The notes under the pieces are model-generated. The model made no database searches, had not been told where the DNA came from, and saw nothing but the letters and a program-made list of their open reading frames with translations. Source: Glaciihabitans sp. (lineage in GTDB: Bacteria > Actinomycetota > Actinomycetes > Actinomycetales > Microbacteriaceae). From it: a stretch of DNA of 64,000 bases. A program made the position numbers and the translations under genes. The stretch lies in the NCBI GenBank assembly GCA_025463785.1, contig JAODBD010000009.1, positions 62,001 to 126,000 of the forward strand, read 5' to 3'. The stretch's first letter is position 1, and each line of letters starts with the position of its first letter. This document shows, one piece after another, positions 16,963 to 25,864 of the stretch.

Positions 16963-18035
16963 CGCGCGCCCGCCAAGCGCGCCTCGTGAACTGCGTTGAG
17001 TGTCGTCAGAAGCGCTTTCGCCGAGTTGTCCCAGCTGAAGTCGGTTGCGCGCGCGCGCGACAGAGCTGAGCGCCGCGCCCACTCCCCCGACTCTTCCAGT
17101 TCGCGAACGGCCGCCGCGAACGAGGAGGGGTCTTGCGGATTGAAATACACCGCTGCTTCTGCGCCGATTTCGCGAAAGATGTCGATATCGCTGACAACAA
17201 CGGGTGTGCCTCCCGCCATCGCCTCGATGAGGGGAAGGCCGAACCCTTCATTGAGGGATGCGGTCACTAGAGCGGCGGCGCTCGACAGTATCCTGGCGTA
17301 CTCCTCGTCGCTCACGCCCTGATGGAACTGAAGGGATCCATCAGGGGCCAGCGCTGTCAGGGCGGCGACGGTCGCGTCGGAGGCCCTGCTCAGCAGGTGA
17401 AGGGTGTAGCCGGGCAGGTGGTGCAGTCCCCGCGCCAGCAGCTCGACGTTCTTGTACGGCATGAATGAGCCCATATACACCAGGTCACGGGTTGGGTTTG
17501 TGTCGCGCCCGATCAGGGCCGGCTCGACCGCATTCGGAACGACCGTGATCGGCCGTTTTGTCAGCCGGTGCCGAACCATCAATTCACGAGTGGTGTTCGA
17601 AACAGTAGCGTGGGCGTCTGCTCGACCGAGCAGCAGCCGCTGGGGCCACCACGAGAGGTGAAACAGCCGCCAGAGCAGGCGGATGGGCCACGCCAGGTCG
17701 CGAGGTGGTGTCCTGTTTTCGTAGTAGATCAGGTCGTGCACCGTGGTGACGAGGGCGAACCGGCGACCGAATGGGCCCATTGTTTGCATGGGAGTGAAAA
17801 CGACATCCGGTTCCAGGCGATTGAGCCTCCGCGAAATCCATGGCTCACCCGCTGAGGTCGGCGACGGCTCGAGCACCCACGGAAGGTCGGGAAGGAGTGC
17901 CAGTTGGCGCTCGTCGGAGATGATCATCGTCAGCGGCTGAAGGCGAGCCAGCGCGCTCACGAGCCCTGCCGTATAGCGACTAATGCCGTCGTGCCGCTCG
18001 AGGCGGGTGTAACGGCAGTCGAAGAGAAGCTTCAC
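16959..18035 (-). CDS. Glycosyltransferase family 4 (GT-B) protein
   Basis: A 358-residue retaining glycosyltransferase. The C-terminal nucleotide-sugar domain has YMGSFMPYKN, then the EX7E motif in NEGFGLPLIEA (about residue 265), and GTPVVVSDI. The N-terminal domain begins LLFDCRYTRLERHDGISRY, an acceptor-side pattern common in mannosyl- or glucosyltransferases of cell-surface glycans. The GTG start at 18035 overlaps the stop of the upstream alpha/beta hydrolase gene as GTGA, so the two form an operon. Donor and acceptor are unknown. Confidence 0.87.
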   Translation of the reverse strand: MKLLFDCRYTRLERHDGISRYTAGLVSALARLQPLTMIISDERQLALLPDLPWVLEPSPTSAGEPWISRRLNRLEPDVVFTPMQTMGPFGRRFALVTTVHDLIYYENRTPPRDLAWPIRLLWRLFHLSWWPQRLLLGRADAHATVSNTTRELMVRHRLTKRPITVVPNAVEPALIGRDTNPTRDLVYMGSFMPYKNVELLARGLHHLPGYTLHLLSRASDATVAALTALAPDGSLQFHQGVSDEEYARILSSAAALVTASLNEGFGLPLIEAMAGGTPVVVSDIDIFREIGAEAAVYFNPQDPSSFAAAVRELEESGEWARRSALSRARATDFSWDNSAKALLTTLNAVHEARLAGAR

Positions 18036-18937
18036 CGCGCCGCCACTGCCCCGACGCCGAGAAACGCCACAATGAGCTCCGCTGCCTCTCGCGGACGTTC
18101 GTAGTGAATGAGGTGGCCAACGCCGTCAAGAACGTGCAGTTCGGCGTCGGGCAACAGGTCGCGAAGCTTTTCCTCGTCTGCCACCGTCGTGATCGGGTCG
18201 AGTTCCGCCGCGATGAGCAGGGTCGGCACCGTGATCTTCGCTGCGAACTGCTGGACGTTGTTATGCGTCGATGCCCTGAATCCTTCGAGCAGAGTGTCCC
18301 GATCGGAGAACCGGCTGAAATAGGTGTCGTGTTGGAAATGAATCCATCGTCGAAGTGCCTTATCGCGCGTTTTGGCCAGCCCGACGCTCGTGCCGCGGGT
18401 GATGGCGCGGTTGGCGAGGAGACCGCGGCCGAGCTTGGCAGGCAGCCTCGCCCCCATCGTGAAATAGAACACAGCAAGAGCCGTCGGCAGTGCCTTGGGG
18501 CCTTTCAGGGCGGGCGCTGCGATGGGGTTGATCAGCACGAGTTGCGGGGTCTTGAGGCCACCCGCGACGGCAGCCGATGTCACGATCGAGCCGAATGAAT
18601 GACCGAGGATAACCGGCCGGCTGCGAAGTCCGAGGGAATCAACGAATGCGGCAAGCCACCTGGCGTACCCATCGATATCGTGGGCGATATCCCGCATGGG
18701 TGCCGAATCGCCGAAGCCGGGCAGGTCGGGACTGATCACTCGAAGTCCCTCGAGCTGCGCGATGATGGGTTCGAGGCCATGGTGTTCGCCACGAAACCCG
18801 TGCACGGCGACGATGGTCAGCGGGGCATCGAGCGGGCCATAATCCCAGTACCTGGTGTTGCTGCCGAGCACGGCAACGCTCGCCTCGCGCACGGGCGTTG
18901 CGGCCACGCGTGCGGCATACGGATTCTCGACAACCAT
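18032..18937 (-). CDS. Alpha/beta hydrolase
   Basis: A 301-residue alpha/beta hydrolase. The oxyanion region is HGFRGEHHG, the nucleophile elbow GHSFGS, the acid in AELDPIT, and the catalytic His in GVGHLIHYERP. I chose the ATG at 18937 because a TACAAT box lies 8 nt upstream; an in-frame ATG at 18943 sits too close to that box. The gene is the first of a two-gene operon with the glycosyltransferase, divergent from treS across a short shared promoter region. The substrate is unknown. Confidence 0.86.
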   Translation of the reverse strand: MVVENPYAARVAATPVREASVAVLGSNTRYWDYGPLDAPLTIVAVHGFRGEHHGLEPIIAQLEGLRVISPDLPGFGDSAPMRDIAHDIDGYARWLAAFVDSLGLRSRPVILGHSFGSIVTSAAVAGGLKTPQLVLINPIAAPALKGPKALPTALAVFYFTMGARLPAKLGRGLLANRAITRGTSVGLAKTRDKALRRWIHFQHDTYFSRFSDRDTLLEGFRASTHNNVQQFAAKITVPTLLIAAELDPITTVADEEKLRDLLPDAELHVLDGVGHLIHYERPREAAELIVAFLGVGAVAAR

Positions 18938-18945
18938 TTGCATTG

Positions 18946-18951
18946 ATTGTA
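18946..18951 (-). promoter_or_regulatory. -10 box of the hydrolase-glycosyltransferase operon
   Basis: TACAAT on the minus strand, 5 of 6 matches to the TATAAT consensus, ends 8 nt before the ATG at 18937. Confidence 0.5.
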
Positions 18952-18966
18952 TGCAGCGGCGTGATG

Positions 18967-18980
18967 TGTAAGCGCTTGCG
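18967..18980. promoter_or_regulatory. LacI-family operator-like palindrome upstream of treS
   Basis: TGTAAGCGCTTGCG matches the LacI/GalR-family consensus TGWAARCGYTWNCA at 13 of 14 positions, with the central CG palindrome AAGCGCTT intact. It covers the position where the treS -35 element should be (17 bases before TAGACT at 18990) and lies 16 bases beyond the -10 box of the divergent hydrolase gene. Such sites usually bind MalR-type repressors that sense maltose or trehalose derivatives. The regulator itself is not in the window. Confidence 0.6.
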
Positions 18981-18989
18981 GCCGACCAA

Positions 18990-18995
18990 TAGACT
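18990..18995 (+). promoter_or_regulatory. -10 box of treS
   Basis: TAGACT lies 6 nt before the ATG at 19002, with no ribosome-binding site visible; leaderless spacing. Confidence 0.55.
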
Positions 18996-19001
18996 CGTCG
19001 A

Positions 19002-20702
19002 ATGACCTTCACTGCGCCTATCCAGTTGCCAGGACTCGCACTTGATCCCGAGTGGTACCGCAGGGCGGTTTTCTATGAGGTCATGGTGCGCAGCTACGTC
19101 GACAGCAACGGCGACGGCTCGGGCGACCTCGGCGGCCTGATCTCGCGCCTCGACTATCTGCAGTGGCTCGGCGTGGATGCGCTGTGGCTCCCACCGATCT
19201 ACCAGTCCCCGCTTCGCGACGGCGGATACGACGTATCCGATTTTCGCACCATCCTGCCCGAGTTCGGCACGGTCGAGGAGTTTCGGGAACTGGTTCGCCG
19301 GGCTCACGAGCGCAATATGCGCATCGTCATCGACTACCCGCTGAACCACACGTCGGATGCCCACGACTGGTTCCAGCAGTCACGGGCAGATCCGGACGGC
19401 CCGTACGGCGACTACTACGTCTGGAGCGATTCAGACGAAAAGTACCCGAACATCCGCATCATCTTCGTCGACACCGAGGAATCCAACTGGACGTTCGACC
19501 CGGTGCGTCGGCAGTTCTTTTTCCACCGTTTCTTCTCGCACCAACCAGACCTCAACTTCGAGAATCCCGCGGTGCGCCAGGAAGTCATTGACATCATCCG
19601 ATTCTGGCTCGATATGGGCGTCGACGGGATTCGACTGGACGCCATCCCGTACCTGTTCGAGACAGAGGAGGGCAACGGCGAAGGCGAGCCGGCCACCCAC
19701 GAGTACATTCGCGAGATTCGCGCGATGCTCGATCGCGAATACCCCGGGCGCATCCTCATAGCTGAGGCCAACCAGTGGCCTCAGGAGGTCGTATCGTTCT
19801 TCGGCACCGAAGAGGAGCCGGAGTGCCACATGGCGTTCGACTTTCCCGTCATGCCCCGCATCTTCTACTCGCTGCGTGCCCAGCAGTCCGGCGAACTGAT
19901 TCGTATCCTCTCCGAGACGACGGATGTCCCTCCCGGAGCGGGCTGGGGTGTCTTCCTTCGCAACCATGACGAGCTCACACTCGAGATGGTGTCTGAGGAG
20001 TATCGGCAGGCGATGTACGGCTGGTACGCGTACGACCCCCGCATGCGGTCCAACATCGGCATCCGCCGCAGGCTGGCACCTCTTCTCGACAACGCGCGCG
20101 CCGAACTCGAACTAGTGCACGCGCTGTTGTTCGCCCTGAAGGGCAGTCCGTTCCTGTACTACGGCGACGAAATCGGGATGGGCGACAACATCTGGTTGCC
20201 CGACCGCGACAGCTCGCGAACGCCCATGCAATGGAACCCCGACCGCAACGCCGGGTTCTCAAGCGCCGACCCTGGCAAGCTCTACCTTCCGGTAGTCCAG
20301 TCGCTCGTCTACAACTACAACCTGGTCAATGTAGAGTCACAGCTGGCACAGTCCAGGTCGCTGCTGCACTGGATCCGCAATGTCGTTCACGTGCGCAAGG
20401 CACACCCCGCCTTCGGCCTCGGCTCACTGACCGTGCTGCAAACCAATCACGAGTCTGTGCTCGCTTTCGTTCGCGAGTACGAAGGTTCGGGAAGCCAGTT
20501 CGGGGATGCCGCCGAGCGCATCCTCTGTGTGTTCAGCTTCGCTCACAACCCGATTTCGGTCGAGATCAGCGCTGCGTCGATCGCAGGAGCCACTCTTTCC
20601 GACCTGTTCGGCGGAGGGGCGTTCCCGACTGTCGGCGCAGACGGAGCGCTGACTCTCACGCTCGGGACCCAGGACTTCTTCTGGCTTCACATCGGCGACT
20701 AG
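19002..20702 (+). CDS. treS: Trehalose synthase (maltose alpha-glucosyltransferase)
   Basis: A GH13 enzyme of 566 residues that interconverts maltose and trehalose. It starts with the family block DPEWYRRAVFYEVMVRSYVD. The GH13 catalytic residues are the nucleophile Asp in DGIRLDAI (about residue 212), Glu in AEANQ (about 255) and Asp in NHDE (about 323). The length and the TreS-type PDLNFENPAVR block separate it from alpha-amylases and oligo-1,6-glucosidases. There is no fused maltokinase domain. TreS would connect to glgA and glgC 2-5 kb away through maltose and maltose-1-phosphate. The start is ATG at 19002 with a LacI-like operator upstream. Confidence 0.93.
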   Translation: MTFTAPIQLPGLALDPEWYRRAVFYEVMVRSYVDSNGDGSGDLGGLISRLDYLQWLGVDALWLPPIYQSPLRDGGYDVSDFRTILPEFGTVEEFRELVRRAHERNMRIVIDYPLNHTSDAHDWFQQSRADPDGPYGDYYVWSDSDEKYPNIRIIFVDTEESNWTFDPVRRQFFFHRFFSHQPDLNFENPAVRQEVIDIIRFWLDMGVDGIRLDAIPYLFETEEGNGEGEPATHEYIREIRAMLDREYPGRILIAEANQWPQEVVSFFGTEEEPECHMAFDFPVMPRIFYSLRAQQSGELIRILSETTDVPPGAGWGVFLRNHDELTLEMVSEEYRQAMYGWYAYDPRMRSNIGIRRRLAPLLDNARAELELVHALLFALKGSPFLYYGDEIGMGDNIWLPDRDSSRTPMQWNPDRNAGFSSADPGKLYLPVVQSLVYNYNLVNVESQLAQSRSLLHWIRNVVHVRKAHPAFGLGSLTVLQTNHESVLAFVREYEGSGSQFGDAAERILCVFSFAHNPISVEISAASIAGATLSDLFGGGAFPTVGADGALTLTLGTQDFFWLHIGD

Positions 20703-20756
20703 CATGCCACGGCGCACGCTCGCGCGTGTGCCGTTCGCGGTGTCGGCCGCTGGCCA

Positions 20757-20762
20757 TACAGT
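20757..20762 (+). promoter_or_regulatory. -10 box of the exonuclease gene
   Basis: TACAGT lies 7 nt before the ATG at 20770; near-leaderless spacing. Confidence 0.45.
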
Positions 20763-20769
20763 TGGTGCC

Positions 20770-21462
20770 ATGAGCAATTCGTGGTTCGACACTCTTGGCG
20801 TTTTCGATCTTGAGACGACGGGCATTGACGTCGAAACCAGTCGAATTGTTTCGGCACATGTCGGCGTCCTGGATGCCGGCGGTGCGCTGGTCGAAGAGTG
20901 GAATTGGCTCGCAGACCCGGGCATCGACATCCCGGAGCAGGCCAGCGCAGTACACGGCATCACTACCGCTCGCGCTCGAGCGGAGGGCAGGCCCGCCGCG
21001 GAGGTCGTAGCGGAAATCATCGCGATACTTACCAGCCTGTTCGATCGCGGTCTTGCCGTGACGATCTACAACGCTCCTTATGATCTCAGCCTCCTGCACT
21101 TCGAGGCACTTCGCTACGACCTCGAGCCACTCACCGAGCCTGCGCCGATCATCGACCCGCTCGTGCTCGATCGGGTAGTCGACAAGTACCGCAAAGGCAA
21201 GCGCACGTTAGAAGTCGCTGCGGCGGTTTACGGTGTCGATCTCGCCGATGCCCACGACGCGAGCGCGGACGCTGTTGCCGCGGGCCGCGTCGCGCAGGCG
21301 ATGGTTCGCAAGCATCCCGAGCAGCTTTCGATTGAATCGACCCTGCTGCACGCCCAGCAGATCGCATGGAGCGCGGAGCAGTCCGCCGACTTCGAGGACT
21401 ACATGCGTCGCACTCATAACCCGGCATTTGTCGCGTCGGGGCTATGGCCAATTCGTCGCTAA
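20770..21462 (+). CDS. DnaQ-like 3'-5' exonuclease
   Basis: A 230-residue DEDD exonuclease, similar to the proofreading epsilon subunit or an RNase T-like enzyme. The motifs are DLETTG (ExoI), NAPYDLSLL (ExoII) and HDASADAVAAG (ExoIII, DEDDh type with His). The start is ATG at 20770, 67 bases after the treS stop, with its own promoter-like box. It may proofread for one of the polymerases or process RNA; the sequence does not say which. Confidence 0.9.
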   Translation: MSNSWFDTLGVFDLETTGIDVETSRIVSAHVGVLDAGGALVEEWNWLADPGIDIPEQASAVHGITTARARAEGRPAAEVVAEIIAILTSLFDRGLAVTIYNAPYDLSLLHFEALRYDLEPLTEPAPIIDPLVLDRVVDKYRKGKRTLEVAAAVYGVDLADAHDASADAVAAGRVAQAMVRKHPEQLSIESTLLHAQQIAWSAEQSADFEDYMRRTHNPAFVASGLWPIRR

Positions 21463-21480
21463 CAGACGTGGCCCATCCGT

Positions 21481-21530
21481 CGCAAGCTCGCGGGCCGATC
21501 CGCCGCTACGAAGCGCGGAGCCAGCTTGCG
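21481..21530. terminator. Candidate bidirectional terminator hairpin
   Basis: Outer arms CGCAAGCT (21481-21488) and AGCTTGCG (21523-21530) are perfectly complementary. A second inner stem (CCGCCGCT with AGCGCGG around a 4-nt loop) lies inside. The structure sits between the convergent exonuclease and rpmE2 genes. Confidence 0.5.
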
Positions 21531-21543
21531 GTTGGTGCGATGC

Positions 21544-21792
21544 CTACTTGCTGAAGCCCTTGTAGCGCGAGTTGAACTTCTCAACTCGGCCAGCGGAGTC
21601 GAGGATGCGCTGCTTACCCGTGTAGAACGGGTGCGATGCGGAGGAGATTTCGACGTCAATGACCGGGTAGGTCACGCCGTCGAGGTCGATGGTCTTGGAA
21701 CTGGTTGCCGTGGAGCGCGTCAGGAACGTCTCACCGGAGGCGAGGTCGCGAAACACGATGGGCGCGTACTCGGGGTGAATGTCAGACTTCAT
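21544..21792 (-). CDS. rpmE2: 50S ribosomal protein L31 type B
   Basis: An 82-residue L31 of the type B (C-minus) class: [16 protein letters not shown] at the start, [12 protein letters not shown] in the middle, RYKGFSK at the end, and no zinc-binding Cys pairs. Type B L31 replaces the zinc form under zinc limitation in species that hold both. The start is ATG at 21792 with GAGGATCC upstream. I see no clear Zur-type palindrome in the 107 bases before it. The ABC ATPase gene lies upstream on the same strand. Confidence 0.97.
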   Translation of the reverse strand: MKSDIHPEYAPIVFRDLASGETFLTRSTATSSKTIDLDGVTYPVIDVEISSASHPFYTGKQRILDSAGRVEKFNSRYKGFSK

Positions 21793-21899
21793 GGCGGATC
21801 CTCGGAAAGTAGATGGTTGAAAGAGAAGCTCTCGGCGGAAGCTGGAACGCTCCCAAGGCCGACTAGTCAGCTTACCTCACTCGATTCGTTCTCGCGAGT

Positions 21900-22688
21900 T
21901 CACTTGGCGCGAGCGGTGTACCGACCGTTGTCACGCGCAAGGTCGAGCGGAAGGCCGAAAGTCTCGGTGAGACGCTTCGATGTGATGACCTTCTCGATCG
22001 GCCCGGATGCCGTGATCTCGCCGTCGGCCAGCAGCAGAGCGTGCGTGAAACCCTGTGGGATCTCCTCGACGTGGTGCGTGACCATGACGATTGCCGGAGC
22101 CTCCGGCGAACTGGCGAAGCCGCCGAGCAGTTGGAGGAGTTCTTCGCGCGAGCCAAGGTCGAGGCTCGCTGCGGGCTCGTCCAGCAGAAGAATTTCGGGA
22201 TCGGTCATGACCGCGCGAGCAATCTGCACTCGCTTTTGCTCCCCGTCGCTCAGGCCACCGAACCGGCGTTGAGAGAGGTGACCGAGCTTCCACTCGTGGA
22301 GCACCCGCTCGGCGCGACGCACATCGACGTCTTCGTACTGCTCGTTCCAGCGGCCGGTCACCGAGTAGGCCGCGGTCAGAACCACGTTCAGTACCGTCTC
22401 ATCTGCGGGAATGCGTTTGCTCATGGCCGAGGATGCGAAGCCGATCCGAGGCCGAAGTTCGAAAACATCGACGGCGCCCAACTGGTCATCAAGAAGTAGA
22501 GCAGTGCCGGAACTCGGGTGGATGAGCGCGGCCGCGATCTGGAGGAGCGTTGTCTTACCAGCACCATTCGGCCCGAGAATCACCCACCGCTCTGTTTCAT
22601 CAACCGTCCACGTGATGTTGTTGAGGATGGTGTTGCGGTCTCGAATGATCGAAACGTCGTTGAGCTGTAAAACGCTGGCCATGGTCAT
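21900..22688 (-). CDS. ABC transporter ATP-binding protein
   Basis: A single ABC ATPase of 262 residues, similar to the YlmA/ModF-like group. Visible are Walker A GPNGAGKTT (about residue 39), signature LSDGEQKRV, Walker B EILLLDEPAASLD and the H-loop VTHHVEE. No permease gene is adjacent, so its partner is unknown. The frame starts ATGACCATGGCC, with ATG at 22688 or 22682 both possible; neither has a strong Shine-Dalgarno. It is separated from glgA by 21 bases on the same strand and may be the second gene of a glgA operon. Confidence 0.87.
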   Translation of the reverse strand: MTMASVLQLNDVSIIRDRNTILNNITWTVDETERWVILGPNGAGKTTLLQIAAALIHPSSGTALLLDDQLGAVDVFELRPRIGFASSAMSKRIPADETVLNVVLTAAYSVTGRWNEQYEDVDVRRAERVLHEWKLGHLSQRRFGGLSDGEQKRVQIARAVMTDPEILLLDEPAASLDLGSREELLQLLGGFASSPEAPAIVMVTHHVEEIPQGFTHALLLADGEITASGPIEKVITSKRLTETFGLPLDLARDNGRYTARAK

Positions 22689-22709
22689 CCCAGCCTAGAT
22701 GACTCGCGA

Positions 22710-23894
22710 TCAGGTGAGCGAAGCGTAAATCTGCCTGGTGCGTTCGGCGATTTTGTCCCAGCTGAACATCGCTTCGGCGCGGGCTCGCCCAGCCGCGCCC
22801 ATCTTCTTCGCGGCCTTAGGGTTGGAGATCACCGCAATCAGCGCGGCAGCGAGGTCTGCCACGAAGCGATCCGGGTCGAGTGGCGTCCCGGTGCCGTCAT
22901 CCGCCTGTTCGATGGGCACCAGCTTGCCGGTAACGCCGTCATCGACGACCTCGGGGATGCCACCCGTCGCCGTTCCGACCACGGGAACCCCGCAGGCCAT
23001 GGCCTCCAGATTGACGATGCCGAGCGGCTCGTAGATGGACGGGCACACGAACGTCGTCGCGCCGGTGAGAACAGTGCGCAGTTCGGTTTGGCTGAGCAGC
23101 CGGTCGATCCAGACCACACCGCTGCGCAGCAGCTGGAGCGCCGCGACCCCTTCGCGAACCTCCTCGAGGATCTCCGGAGTATCCGGAGCGCCTGCGCATA
23201 ACACGAACTGAACCTCGGGCGGCAGGAGCGCCGCCGCGCGAAGCAGGTACGTCAACCCCTTCTGTCGCGTGATTCGCCCAACGAATACGACCGATGGTCG
23301 GGATGGATCAATACCCAGTGAGCGCGTGATGTCTTCGTCCCGATGAGGCTTCCATTTTTCGAGGTCGATGCCGTTGTAGACGACCTCGACCCTGGTCGGG
23401 TCGAGCGCGGGATAGGAGCGAAGGATGTCGCGCTTCATCCCCTCGCTCACTGCGATGATCTTTGCCGCCCCAGCGAATGCGGTTTCCTCGATCCAGCTGG
23501 AGAGCCGGTACCCGCCGCCGAGCTGCTCGGCCTTCCACGGGCGCAGCGGCTCGAGGCTGTGAGCGGTGACGACGTGTGGGATTCCGTACAGCAATGACGC
23601 GACGTGGCCGGCGGCGTTCGCGTACCAGGTGTGCGAATGGACGAGGTCTGCACCCTCGACGTCGCGCGCAATTTGCAGGTCGACGCCCAATGTCGCCAGG
23701 GCAGGATTAGCACCGGCGAGTTCGGCGGGTACCAGGTACGACGTGACACCGTTCTCGTCGCGCGGCACGCCGAATGCGCGGACGACAACATCCGTTCCGG
23801 CCTTACGAAGCGCGTGCACGAGTTCGGCGACGTGCACACCGGCCCCACCGTACACTTCGGGCGGATATTCACGGCTGATCAGGTCGACTCGCAT
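22710..23894 (-). CDS. glgA: Glycogen synthase, actinobacterial GT4 type (GlgA/GlgM)
   Basis: A 394-residue GT4 protein, starting MRVDLISREYPPEVYGGAG. In actinobacteria this family makes alpha-maltose-1-phosphate from ADP-glucose (GlgM activity) for glucan synthesis by GlgE. The donor-site motif EX7E is in YEPLGIVNLEAMACG and the nucleotide domain begins VVFVGRITRQKG. ATG at 23894 is chosen because it follows a TACCGT box at leaderless distance and starts the conserved N-terminus. The gene is divergent from glgC across 45 bases. Together with treS it points to linked trehalose, maltose and glucan metabolism. Confidence 0.92.
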   Translation of the reverse strand: MRVDLISREYPPEVYGGAGVHVAELVHALRKAGTDVVVRAFGVPRDENGVTSYLVPAELAGANPALATLGVDLQIARDVEGADLVHSHTWYANAAGHVASLLYGIPHVVTAHSLEPLRPWKAEQLGGGYRLSSWIEETAFAGAAKIIAVSEGMKRDILRSYPALDPTRVEVVYNGIDLEKWKPHRDEDITRSLGIDPSRPSVVFVGRITRQKGLTYLLRAAALLPPEVQFVLCAGAPDTPEILEEVREGVAALQLLRSGVVWIDRLLSQTELRTVLTGATTFVCPSIYEPLGIVNLEAMACGVPVVGTATGGIPEVVDDGVTGKLVPIEQADDGTGTPLDPDRFVADLAAALIAVISNPKAAKKMGAAGRARAEAMFSWDKIAERTRQIYASLT

Positions 23895-23900
23895 CCTTAG

Positions 23901-23906
23901 ACGGTA
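23901..23906 (-). promoter_or_regulatory. -10 box of glgA
   Basis: TACCGT on the minus strand, 6 nt before the ATG at 23894. Confidence 0.45.
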
Positions 23907-23927
23907 GTACAGGCGCGACCGCTGTCC

Positions 23928-23933
23928 TACTCT
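23928..23933 (+). promoter_or_regulatory. -10 box of glgC
   Basis: TACTCT lies 6 nt before the ATG at 23940; leaderless spacing. Confidence 0.5.
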
Positions 23934-23939
23934 GGTCAA

Positions 23940-25178
23940 ATGGCGTCCAAGAAGATATTCGGCATCGTTCTGGCCGGCGGTGAGGGTAAGCGTCTGATGC
24001 CGCTCACGGCTGACCGCGCGAAGCCTGCTGTCCCGTTCGGTGGCGGTTATCGCCTCATCGATTTCGCTCTGAGCAACCTGATCAACTCAGGGCTGCGGCA
24101 AATCGTCGTCCTGACGCAATACAAGTCGCACAGTCTCGACCGTCACGTGTCGCAGACCTGGCGCCTGGACGGCATCACGAGCTCGTACGTTGCATCCGTG
24201 CCCGCGCAGCAGCGCTTGGGCAAGCGCTGGTTCAGCGGGTCGGCAGACGCCATCCTGCAGAGCCTCAATCTCCTACGGGACGAGAAGCCGGACGTCGTGG
24301 TTGTCGTCGGAGCCGATCACGTTTACCGCATGGATTTTGCGCAAATGATCGACGCGCACATCGAGTCTGGTGCCGGCGTTACCGTCGCCGCCATCCGTCA
24401 ACCCATCTCGCTCGCGGATCAGTTCGGCATCATCGAGCTCGATGCCGACGACCCGACTCGCATTGCCGCCTTTCACGAGAAGCCCAAGAATGCGGTTGGC
24501 CTCGCCGATTCGCCACACGAAGTTCTCGCGTCGATGGGCAACTACATTTTCGACGCCGACATCCTGATGGATGCCGTGATCCGCGACGGCGAGAACGCCG
24601 ACTCCAACCACGACATGGGTGGCGATATCGTCCCCGACTTCGTGACGCGAGGCGAGGCGGCCGTTTATGACCTCAATCGCAACGATGTTCCCGGCTCAAC
24701 CGACCGCGACAAGTTCTATTGGCGGGATGTCGGGACGATCGAGTCGTTCTTCGACGCACACCAGGACCTCATCTCGGCGCTGCCGATCTTCAACCTCTAC
24801 AACCGCGAGTGGCCGATCTTCAGCCAGCAACTCAACTCGCCGCCAGCGAAGTTCGTACGGGATGCGAAGGGCAACCTCGGCACCACGATCGACTCGATTG
24901 TCTCGCTTGGCACCCTCGTCTCCGGAGGGCATCTGGAGAGAAGCGTCATCGGCTCGTGGTGCGTCGTCGAGTCGGGCGCGACGATCGTCGACACAGTCGT
25001 CTTCGACCGGGTCAGGATCGGGCCAAATGCGGTCGTGCGCCGAGCTATTCTTGACAAGGACGTCGTCATTTCCGAGGGTGCAACCGTCGGAGTAGACGCG
25101 GATGCCGACCGCGCACGTGGCTTTACCGTCACCGAGTCCGGCATCACGGTCGTCGGCAAGGGCGTACTGGTTTCGTAG
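23940..25178 (+). CDS. glgC: Glucose-1-phosphate adenylyltransferase
   Basis: A 412-residue ADP-glucose pyrophosphorylase, forming ADP-glucose from ATP and glucose-1-phosphate, the donor used by GlgA. The N-terminal nucleotidyltransferase fold has [24 protein letters not shown] and [11 protein letters not shown]. The C-terminal third is a left-handed beta-helix (hexapeptide repeats) with [14 protein letters not shown] and [12 protein letters not shown]. The length is normal for the family. It is divergent from glgA; both promoters must lie within the same 45 bases. Confidence 0.97.
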   Translation: MASKKIFGIVLAGGEGKRLMPLTADRAKPAVPFGGGYRLIDFALSNLINSGLRQIVVLTQYKSHSLDRHVSQTWRLDGITSSYVASVPAQQRLGKRWFSGSADAILQSLNLLRDEKPDVVVVVGADHVYRMDFAQMIDAHIESGAGVTVAAIRQPISLADQFGIIELDADDPTRIAAFHEKPKNAVGLADSPHEVLASMGNYIFDADILMDAVIRDGENADSNHDMGGDIVPDFVTRGEAAVYDLNRNDVPGSTDRDKFYWRDVGTIESFFDAHQDLISALPIFNLYNREWPIFSQQLNSPPAKFVRDAKGNLGTTIDSIVSLGTLVSGGHLERSVIGSWCVVESGATIVDTVVFDRVRIGPNAVVRRAILDKDVVISEGATVGVDADADRARGFTVTESGITVVGKGVLVS

Positions 25179-25225
25179 CACGGCATGTTCGAAAGTACGA
25201 ACCTCGACGGAAGGCATCCCGCCCC

Positions 25226-25864
25226 ATGGCTCGCTTCCTTGTGGTGCTCGACGTCGATTCGACGCTCATCGAAAATGAGGTTATCGAGCTACTTGCCGAA
25301 GAGAATGGCACGCTTGAACTGGTCGCGGCGATTACCGCGGATGCGATGAACGGCCTCCTCGACTTCGAGCAGAGTCTCCGGCAGCGTGTATCCACACTCT
25401 CCGGGCTCACGTCCGCAGACATCGCCACTGTCGGCGCGCGAGTGACGATCACCGCAGGAGTGCAGGAGATGATCGCCGGGGTGCATGCCGCAGGCGGCCG
25501 AGTCGGAGCGGTGTCCGGTGGGTTCCACGAGGTCATCGATCCGATCGCTGAACGACTCGGGCTCGACTACTGGCGCGCGAATCGGTTCGCTATGGATGAC
25601 GGGGTTCACCTCAGCGGTCTGGAGGGTCCGATCATCGATTCAGCGGCCAAGGCCGCAACGCTGCGGGAGTGGGCCGACGACTTCGGCATCCCCCTGTCTC
25701 AGACGATTGCCGTCGGTGACGGTGCCAACGACCTGCAGATGATGGCGATCACCGGCCTCGCGGTCGGCTTCGATGCCAAAGCACCCGTGCGCGACGAGGC
25801 TCACGTGCTCATCGACGTGCGCGACATGTCGCAACTCCTGCCGCTGCTCGGTCTCCGGGGTTAG
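25226..25864 (+). CDS. serB: Phosphoserine phosphatase
   Basis: A HAD-superfamily phosphatase of 212 residues, the last step of serine synthesis (phosphoserine to serine). The DxDxT motif is DVDST (residues 9-13), motif II is SGGF, and motif III is GDGANDLQM with the conserved lysine in AAKA. There is no N-terminal ACT domain, so this is the short form. The start is ATG at 25226, with GGAAGG about 12 bases upstream. The gene ends in a TTAG stop overlap with convergent fabG. Confidence 0.93.
   Translation: MARFLVVLDVDSTLIENEVIELLAEENGTLELVAAITADAMNGLLDFEQSLRQRVSTLSGLTSADIATVGARVTITAGVQEMIAGVHAAGGRVGAVSGGFHEVIDPIAERLGLDYWRANRFAMDDGVHLSGLEGPIIDSAAKAATLREWADDFGIPLSQTIAVGDGANDLQMMAITGLAVGFDAKAPVRDEAHVLIDVRDMSQLLPLLGLRG

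Noticed and set aside
17008-17020. A second LacI-operator-like AGAAGCGCTTTCG
   Set aside because: It lies inside the glycosyltransferase coding region near its 3' end, away from any promoter; likely chance.
21793-21899. Zur-controlled promoter upstream of rpmE2
   Set aside because: No AT-rich palindrome of the Zur type is visible in the interval.
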